Source of the DNA: Paenibacillus oceani
GTDB taxonomy: Bacteria; Bacillota; Bacilli; Paenibacillales; NBRC-103111
Direction of reading: 5' to 3'
Length of the DNA: 64,000 nucleotides
Assembly: GCF_014705615.1 (NCBI RefSeq)
Contig: NZ_JACXJA010000049.1
Coordinates: 1-64,000 of the forward strand
Shown: positions 58,350-64,000 of the stretch, piece by piece
Position numbering within the stretch: the stretch's first letter is position 1
Layout of the letters: every line of letters starts with the position of its first letter
Position numbers and translations under genes: made by a program
The notes under the pieces: generated by a model
Seen by the model: the letters and a program-made list of their open reading frames with translations, nothing else
What the model was told of the DNA's origin: nothing
Database searches by the model: none

Positions 58350-58552
58350 CGTCGCTCTGGCGGCTCGAAGCAGCCGCAGACGGGCGAGAGACGGTACCTT
58401 GGAGCGATGCAGCATCTGGCGGACGGAAGCCCGGCCGGGGGAGCTACGCGGTGACTGGTGGACGAACGGCGCTTTGGCGGCTCGAAACAGCCGCTAGGGC
58501 GAGAGACGGGCCGTTGGTGCGAAGCAGCAACTGGCGGGCTGAAGGCGCTCCG
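58350..58552. repeat. Tandem 116-bp degenerate repeat
   Basis: TGGCGGCTCGAAGCAGCCGC (58358-58377) recurs with one change at 58475-58494, 117 bp on. GGGCGAGAGACGG recurs at 58382 and 58497. A third element, GCAGC-x-TCTGGCGG-type, appears at 58402 and 58519 and once more near 57971. GC-rich, non-coding. Confidence 0.7.
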
Positions 58553-58661
58553 ACGGCGCTGAACTGTGACCGTGGGCGAGCGGCTCGTCCGAGTAGTAAC
58601 CAGCGAGTCCAAGTCACAAGACGAGTCATCCAGACGGCTGCCATCACGACGACTGACCAAA

Positions 58662-58692
58662 CAAAAAAACGCCGACGCTTCCCATGCCGGCG
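58662..58692 (-). terminator. Probable terminator
   Basis: Minus-strand AGCGCCGGC..GCGTCGGCG hairpin followed by seven T, just past the small hypothetical gene. Confidence 0.7.
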
Positions 58693-58700
58693 CTTCTCCG

Positions 58701-58985
58701 TTATTTTCTTCTGTAAAACTTCTCCCAATTTCGAAGGATTCTATCCTTGGTAAATCTCGCTTGAAGCCGTGCGCACCTTTCCCACTTTTCTACAGCCTGC
58801 CGCTTTGTCTGGTAAAACCGGTAATCGCAAATGTTCCACGGATTGAACACTTTCCGGTACGATTTCCCGTTCGTCAGACAGCCCGCGTACCGGCGCACCG
58901 CTTTCGCGGCCTGGCGCTTGGCCCAGCGTGTTCCGGGCGTAACATGGTCCGTCATAACGGGTGAATTTTTAAAACTTCGGCTCAT
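58701..58985 (-). CDS. Small basic conserved protein, unknown function
   Basis: 94 residues, rich in K and R (MSRSFKNSPVMTDHVTPGTR). WAKRQAAKAVRRYAGCLTNG and then SYRKVFNPWNICDYRFY are typical of a small family seen in Firmicutes and phages (usual start MSRSWKKTPY..FAKRQANRKVRR). High positive charge suggests binding to nucleic acid, but no motif proves it. Preceded by the start signals GGAGG-like AGGTTAGAGATG and followed by a terminator. Confidence 0.6.
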   Translation of the reverse strand: MSRSFKNSPVMTDHVTPGTRWAKRQAAKAVRRYAGCLTNGKSYRKVFNPWNICDYRFYQTKRQAVEKWERCARLQARFTKDRILRNWEKFYRRK

Positions 58986-59188
58986 CTCTAACCTCCTAAC
59001 GGGAAGCTAGAGACCGTCCAACTTTTTCATCCACCCACCCTTTCCTCGTTCCTACCATCATGTATACGTTATACTCCTCCATACTAGGTTTGGTTGCGCT
59101 TCAAAGCTTGGCCGTGCTCCAAACTCTACAAGCCGGAGGCGCATGGCTATATATGCTTACACTAGAGCCTATCGGTTGACACCGGCCC

Positions 59189-61330
59189 CTAGAGGGCCAT
59201 CCCTGCCGTCCCCCGGCCTCTCAACGAGACAGGGACGGGAATCAAGGCTTCGCCGCTCCCAATCGCCTCGTCCCGCGCAAGAAGCGCCAGCTCATCCGCT
59301 TGCATCTGCATCGCCTGGCGAAGGAACATGTATTCTCTGCAAGCGACATACGCCATGTAGGGAGGCAGCACCGTTTGCATCTCGGCAAGAAGGGCGTCCA
59401 GCTCGTCCAGATGCCGCTCCAGCTTCCCGCCGATTTCGGCCAGCCGGCTTCTGTCTGTGACCGGTCTCCCCGCCAATCGCTGCCCGGCCTGAACCGCATC
59501 GGCCAGGCCGAGCAGCGCGTCGATCAGTCCGATCACTCTGCGGCATTCGAACCGGTTGACGAGCAGGTCGTATTCCCGGCCGGAAACCGGATCTCCCCGC
59601 TCAAAGAGCAGCAGCGTATGTTGAGCGAGCGCCCGGGTAATTCGGTACGCTTTATGAATCCCGTCGGAAGCGAGCACGCCTTGTATGATTCTGGAGGGGT
59701 ACGGGCGCGAAGCATCCCCGTTGCCGGAAAACACGCCGATCTCCAGCAGCAGGACAAACGTCGGGTTGTACTGGAACATTTTCCGCATTTCCTGAAACCC
59801 TCTAGCCCACTGCTCCGCTTCTTGGCCGTCTACGATCCAGCCCGCGTATAAACGCTCGAACTCGGAGGCGCTTCGTTTGCGCGTATTCCAGCTTTTCTCC
59901 GCCAAGAAGGCCGTATTCCGGCGAAATGTCGGCGAATAGAGTGCATAGGCCATCGCTCCCTCGAAGGAATGCTCCGCTCCCTCGTTCAGCCGGTTCTCGA
60001 TATTTTCCACATAATCCTGATAGAACATGCCCGCCAAATACCCTGTGCTCGGCGCCGTCCAGCCTGCCGCCCCGTGAACCGATCGGACCGGGAGCACCGG
60101 CATCGTATAGTTCCACCAATGAATGACCACCTTGCCGGCGAGGCCGCTCCGGTCCAGCAGCGCTTCGAACGCCTCGTCAAACCCGGTCAAATGGTCCGCC
60201 ATGTCGTGCCATATTATAATTTTCTCCATCCCGTTATCGACGAGAAACCGGCCGATCTCCGTCAAATAAAGCTCCAGCAGCTGGCGAGGAGAATGCTTCT
60301 TCAAATCTTCGGCACACCAGTCGGTGATTTCATCCATGCCGATATGGAACCACGTCTGGCCGAACGGCTTCATGTAACGATCGATCATCCGTTTCAGCAT
60401 CCGTTTCAGCATCGGGAACGTCTCCGGATGGGTCAGCGAGTAGCCGGTGCCCGTCGCTTGGCCCTGCCCGTCCACCGACGAGATCGCCGGGTACAGTCTC
60501 GGCAGCAGCCGCGAATGGCCGGGACCGTTAAATTGCGGAATGACCCGGACGCCCCGTTCGACCGCATACGCGATAAGCTTACTCAGGCCGTCCTGCTCGT
60601 ACAAAGCCGGCCGGTACGTCTTCGTCTCCGCTTGCCCCGTCGCGGGATTCCAATAACGGATGCTCCGTTCCTCCACCAGCTCCGGATCGTCCAGCACCGG
60701 CGCGAACAGAAACTCGGAGCTGCTGTTGCCTTCCGCCGGGTACCGTCTGGGCCAGCAGCCGTATATCCCGATCCCGAGCGTGTTCAGCTTGAAGGATACC
60801 ATCTCGTCGACCATCGCTTTCCAGTCGTCCAGCTCCATCAGATCGGAGCCCCAGAAGCTTTCGGCGAATATGCCCCGGACGGCCAGATCCGGCTCGTCTT
60901 CAATGTCGGCGAGAGGCAGACTCAGCAGGTCGCGGGTCGTCCCGGGCTGAAGCAGCTGAAGCAGCGTCTGGACGCCATACAGCAGCCCTTGCGGCACTCC
61001 TGTGATCCGCAATTCATTCGCATCCGACAGAAACGTATACCGCTCCGCCTCTGCGCCTCTCTCCACCAGCCGCACCCGATAAGCGGCACCTTCGCTCACA
61101 CTTTCGTCCCTCTGCGACTCTTGCATGTTCACCTTTACCGTTCCGCCCCAATGCTCCTCCAACCAAGCAGTCAACTGGCGCACAGCCGTTAACGTAACTG
61201 CCGCCGGCTGTGATCCCGCTTCAACCGTCACTTCGACTGTCACTGGCCGGCTGCTGTCGAGCACCTGCTTTCCTTCGTACCTCATCTTTTTGGGTGCCGG
61301 TATGAGGATAGGAACACTGCTTCCGTTCAC
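59189..61330 (-). CDS. Cytoplasmic GH20-type beta-N-acetylhexosaminidase
   Basis: 713 residues from a GTG at 61330 (AAAGGAAG 8 nt upstream), no signal peptide. N-terminal alpha/beta GH20b-like domain (about 1-130: SSRPVTVEVTVEAGSQPAAV, YTFLSDANELRITGVPQGLL). TIM barrel from about 140: EPDLAVRGIFAESFWGS, VIPQFNGPGHSRLLP and WFHIGMDEITDWCAEDLKKH, where Asp-Glu is the catalytic pair of GH20. Usual text is HxGGDE; here the second Gly is Met. IIIWHDMADHL follows. The C-terminal 250 residues are helical and unassigned. Probably cuts imported chitin or peptidoglycan oligosaccharides. Divergent from an AraC gene. Confidence 0.75.
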   Translation of the reverse strand: MNGSSVPILIPAPKKMRYEGKQVLDSSRPVTVEVTVEAGSQPAAVTLTAVRQLTAWLEEHWGGTVKVNMQESQRDESVSEGAAYRVRLVERGAEAERYTFLSDANELRITGVPQGLLYGVQTLLQLLQPGTTRDLLSLPLADIEDEPDLAVRGIFAESFWGSDLMELDDWKAMVDEMVSFKLNTLGIGIYGCWPRRYPAEGNSSSEFLFAPVLDDPELVEERSIRYWNPATGQAETKTYRPALYEQDGLSKLIAYAVERGVRVIPQFNGPGHSRLLPRLYPAISSVDGQGQATGTGYSLTHPETFPMLKRMLKRMIDRYMKPFGQTWFHIGMDEITDWCAEDLKKHSPRQLLELYLTEIGRFLVDNGMEKIIIWHDMADHLTGFDEAFEALLDRSGLAGKVVIHWWNYTMPVLPVRSVHGAAGWTAPSTGYLAGMFYQDYVENIENRLNEGAEHSFEGAMAYALYSPTFRRNTAFLAEKSWNTRKRSASEFERLYAGWIVDGQEAEQWARGFQEMRKMFQYNPTFVLLLEIGVFSGNGDASRPYPSRIIQGVLASDGIHKAYRITRALAQHTLLLFERGDPVSGREYDLLVNRFECRRVIGLIDALLGLADAVQAGQRLAGRPVTDRSRLAEIGGKLERHLDELDALLAEMQTVLPPYMAYVACREYMFLRQAMQMQADELALLARDEAIGSGEALIPVPVSLRGRGTAGMAL

Positions 61331-61420
61331 GATACATTCTTCCTTTCCATGGGGGGATCGATAATCGCCCGTTTTTCATTTATAATTCGAGTACAACACT
61401 GATGCCGGGAGATGCGGCCG

Positions 61421-62239
61421 ATGAAGCCCTATCCGATCGGGGAGCTGTCCCCGTATGTTCATATCATCGTCAGATGGTGCAGCAAGGAACAATTTGTATA
61501 CGACCGGGAACCGAACGAGACCTGGACGCTGTTTATTCCCGAAAGCGGCGAGTTTCGATATGAGATCGGCAGCCACCGGGGAACGGCGACGTTCGGCGAT
61601 CTCGTGCTCTGCCCTCCCGACGTGCTGATGGAGCGGGAAGTGATCCATCCGCTTACGTTTCTCGCCGTGTATTTCGACTGGTATGCGGAAGGCGGGCGCA
61701 AAATCGAGAGCGAGCACGAGCTGACGCCCCATGCAGTCGGAAAATGCGCCTTGCAGGATACGCAGCGGCTGTTCTCGTCCAACGAATATTTGAAAAAAGT
61801 AATCAAGCAGAAAGATCCGGCCAGCGTCTATCGCCGAAACTTCCTGCTCCAGGACTTATGGCAGCTGTATGCCTGGGAGACCCGCTCGGCCGCCCAAGAC
61901 AAGATCAGGCAGCCGATCGATACGCTAATGCGTCAAGCGGAAAGCCTGCTCCGGGAATCCAGCGCCTCGCCCGTCAACATGAAAAGCATCTCGGGAGAGC
62001 TCGGTCTGAGCGCCGTTCAATTCACTCGCCGTTTCAAGGCGGCATACGGAGTGACCCCTTCCGACTACGTCACGTCTCTCCGGCTAAGCCGCGCCCGCAC
62101 TCTGCTCGCGGAGACGAAGCTGACACTGGAGCAGATCGCGCTCCAATGCGGCTACGAGAACGGATTGTACCTCAGCCGGATCTTCTCCAGAAAGATGAAC
62201 GTAAGCCCCTCGCAATACCGGAAAGCTCATTTTGTATAA
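61421..62239 (+). CDS. AraC-family regulator
   Basis: Start at 61421 with GGGAG 9 nt upstream; an ATG at 61412 lies too close to the site. 272 residues. A cupin-like sugar-sensing N-domain (YEIGSHRGTATFGDLVLCPP) and a C-terminal double helix-turn-helix: MKSISGELGLSAVQFTRRFK, YGVTPSDYVTSLRLSRARTL and LTLEQIALQCGYENGLYLSR with FSRKMNVSPSQYR. Placed 90 nt head-to-head with the GH20 gene and near a binding-protein gene, so it probably activates them with an amino-sugar ligand (inference). Confidence 0.9.
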   Translation: MKPYPIGELSPYVHIIVRWCSKEQFVYDREPNETWTLFIPESGEFRYEIGSHRGTATFGDLVLCPPDVLMEREVIHPLTFLAVYFDWYAEGGRKIESEHELTPHAVGKCALQDTQRLFSSNEYLKKVIKQKDPASVYRRNFLLQDLWQLYAWETRSAAQDKIRQPIDTLMRQAESLLRESSASPVNMKSISGELGLSAVQFTRRFKAAYGVTPSDYVTSLRLSRARTLLAETKLTLEQIALQCGYENGLYLSRIFSRKMNVSPSQYRKAHFV

Positions 62240-62338
62240 CATCCGGTTCGGACTCGGTTCGGCCCCTGCCGATCGGCGGCGGCATCCGCTTGCAGAAGGC
62301 GGGCGCCGTCAGGCTGACCGGGGTGCACTCCTTCTACT

Positions 62339-63631
62339 CTATTTCTGTTTTTCCGCCTCGATCATTTTATTGATTTCTTCTTCGGCGCGGGCCAGCGCGG
62401 TATTAACGTCAATCGTGCCTTCCGTATATTCCGTAAATTTCGCTTTTGCGATATTTTCGGCTTTGGGGCGATACTGGGAAGCGACGGGGTACGACACCGG
62501 CTTGCTTTTGAATATGCCCGCTACATTTTTGCCTTGCAGAAACGGCATGTCGGCGCCAAACGACTTTTTGACCTCCTCGCTTTTTAAGGTGGTTATGCTG
62601 CCCGACTTGGCCCGTACAGTCTGGAACTCCTGCGAGGTCAATACATCAAGCACTTGCAGCGCCGCTTTCTTATGCTTGCTCGCCTGCGTGATCGTGCCGA
62701 CGTACACGCTGGAATTGCCGTAAATGTTCGGCTTCTCGGGAAAGCTCGGATACTGCACGACATCCCACTCCAGCCCTTCCTTCTCCGCCGGCTGCAAAGC
62801 GGAAAAAATATTCAAATGCCCGACCATGGCAAGCGTCTTGTCCTTCGTAAACTCGTTCAGCACGTTTCCAACCGGTTTATTGCCAGGAATCGAATACATC
62901 GCATTCACCAGTTCAAAAATCTTTTTCCACCCCTCGTTGTTAATCGACGCCTTGTCCGTCTTATAGTCGACGGCGGCCAGCGACAGCGGCTGCGAGATCC
63001 ATATAATCCCCGCTCCCGGGTCCAATCCGCGATATTGCGTCCCGCTTTCGTACCGGGTGACCCGTTTGCCGAGCTCGACCGTCTGGTCCCACGTCATCCC
63101 GTCCTTCGGATAATCGACCCCGAACTTATTAAATATCGTTTTGTTGTAATACAGGGCGTGAAACGTCGTTTCGTAGGGCAAAGCGAACAGTTCGCCGTTC
63201 GTTGAAGCAATTTTGACATCGTCGATATAATTCGTTTCAAAACGGTCCAGGTTGAAATTGTTCTCTTGGATCACGCCCGTCATGTCGTATAACAAACCTT
63301 TGGTGCGGTACGAGCTCAGGTTGCCGTTAAAGGTGAAGATGATGTCCGGGATCGTGCCGGCGATGATCAGATTATCCAGCGTATTTCCTTCCGCAGGCCG
63401 CATCAGGCTCAGCGTAATATGCGGGTATTTCTCCTTCACGTGCCGGGTGAGCAGCGTATCGAATACTTCGTTGTACGCACCGTCAACTGCCGCTGTAATC
63501 GTCACCGGCTCCGCTTTCTCCGGCTCTTTCGGATTGCCGGCCGTACCTCCCGGGTTCTCGCTTTGACCTGCACAGCCTGTAACCAGGACAAGCCCGAGCA
63601 TCGACAGCAGCAGCGTTTTTTTTGTAACCAC
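62339..63631 (-). CDS. Family-1 extracellular solute-binding lipoprotein
   Basis: A GTG start at 63631 after AAGGAGG with 9-nt spacing; codons to 63727 lack a site. 430 residues, lipobox LVLVTGCAG (Cys about residue 20). Typical family-1 blocks: TFHALYYNKTIFNKFGVDYP then KDGMTWDQTVELGKRVTRYE, and FTEYTEGTIDVNTALARAEE at the end. Close to the protein at 24.1 kb and to the remnant at 0.35 kb. No transporter genes within the window; the gene beginning at 63926 runs the other way. Ligand unknown; perhaps GH20-type oligosaccharides. Confidence 0.85.
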   Translation of the reverse strand: MVTKKTLLLSMLGLVLVTGCAGQSENPGGTAGNPKEPEKAEPVTITAAVDGAYNEVFDTLLTRHVKEKYPHITLSLMRPAEGNTLDNLIIAGTIPDIIFTFNGNLSSYRTKGLLYDMTGVIQENNFNLDRFETNYIDDVKIASTNGELFALPYETTFHALYYNKTIFNKFGVDYPKDGMTWDQTVELGKRVTRYESGTQYRGLDPGAGIIWISQPLSLAAVDYKTDKASINNEGWKKIFELVNAMYSIPGNKPVGNVLNEFTKDKTLAMVGHLNIFSALQPAEKEGLEWDVVQYPSFPEKPNIYGNSSVYVGTITQASKHKKAALQVLDVLTSQEFQTVRAKSGSITTLKSEEVKKSFGADMPFLQGKNVAGIFKSKPVSYPVASQYRPKAENIAKAKFTEYTEGTIDVNTALARAEEEINKMIEAEKQK

Positions 63632-63925
63632 CGGGTAACCCCTCCTTGTTCGATATGGATATTCTTGAGAGCGCTCGCATTCATCGTAATCGATAACCCG
63701 GACCGTTCCTATGGACAATCCCTTCACCTTTTATGCACTTCATTTCACCGGGAAAAGATCGGTTCGGACGAGCCTCGATCGCCTGCCTGCTTGGCCGGCA
63801 CGACAAATAAGCCCTCCCTTTGCAAGGGTGGCCGGTGTCCGCTCTATTCTCTATCACGATCAGCACATGCACTCCCGCATCTCATGCTATACTGGTTCTA
63901 TCGTGACCAAGAAGATGGTGATCAT

Positions 63926-64000
63926 TTGAAAAAAATCCGGATTCTCTCAGCCTTAATCCTGGCAGTGGTCTTACTGGGCATCGCGAGCTTCCTCTGGAAA
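63926..64000 (+). CDS. Start of an exported protein, cut by the window edge
   Basis: A TTG start with GGTGAT upstream reads KKIRILSALILAVVLLGIAS, a signal peptide or first membrane segment. Only 25 codons are visible. Divergent from the binding-protein gene at 63631, with TATACT near 63888. In Paenibacillus such neighbours are often sugar-binding sensors or YesM-type kinases, but the identity cannot be seen. Confidence 0.5.
   Translation, partial: MKKIRILSALILAVVLLGIASFLWK

Overview
The window looks like chromosomal DNA of a Paenibacillus- or Cohnella-like member of the Paenibacillaceae. The reasons are strong AGGAGG-type ribosome binding sites, many family-1 sugar-binding lipoproteins, copper-amine-oxidase-N surface proteins, a ydjGHI-like membrane-stress operon, WYL and LacI/GntR/AraC sugar regulators, T-box and ZTP riboswitches, and hairpins followed by T-runs. 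No rRNA, tRNA, CRISPR array or intact transposase was seen.

Layout. 0-1.1 kb is wreckage: the 3' end of a solute-binding protein gene butted against a frameshifted serine resolvase. 1.2-10.1 kb holds envelope proteins, ending in a 2052-residue protein with two von Willebrand A domains. 10.1-14.6 kb has a deleted GH44 glycanase remnant, small membrane proteins and low-GC VOC genes. 14.7-23.4 kb is a seven-gene maltodextrin operon (binding protein, two permeases, GH13 enzyme, LacI repressor, two esterases) with three look-alike operators. 24.1-29.6 kb is a PL6-lyase/dehydrogenase/binding-protein operon whose regulator fuses a GntR head to a solute-binding-protein body. 31.5-37.3 kb is a GntR-controlled phosphodiesterase, phosphatase and ABC importer operon. 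37.9-41.2 kb is AT-rich: a T-box-controlled lysyl-tRNA synthetase, then an HTH antitoxin with a broken TumE-like toxin. 42-45 kb is a ydjGHI-like operon beside a MITE-like element. 45-58 kb holds an aminotransferase, a frameshifted secreted protease, purT behind a ZTP riboswitch, a sialidase-like protein, a TetR/MATE pair and two overlapping WYL regulators. 59-64 kb is a GH20/AraC/binding-protein region.

The most unusual signal is an intergenic repeat architecture found at five places (about 14.1, 23.7, 47.0, 51.2 and 58.2 kb). Each has four short palindromes with centre-to-centre spacing of about 52, 63 and 52 bp, close to 5, 6 and 5 helical turns. Within a locus the palindromes generally share one core, but the core differs between most loci (TAGCGGAA..TTCCGCTA, AATAAAGG..CTCTTATT, TAACGA..TCGTTA, ATTCCTGC..GCAGGAAT). 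Geometry is conserved while sequence is not. I know of no description of it.

Regulatory logic is readable at several loci: ZTP sensing (folate stress) over a folate-independent purine enzyme, a lysine T-box over a probable second LysRS, and matched operators at the two promoters of the GntR/SBP regulon. There is much gene decay: at least nine remnants or frameshifted genes.
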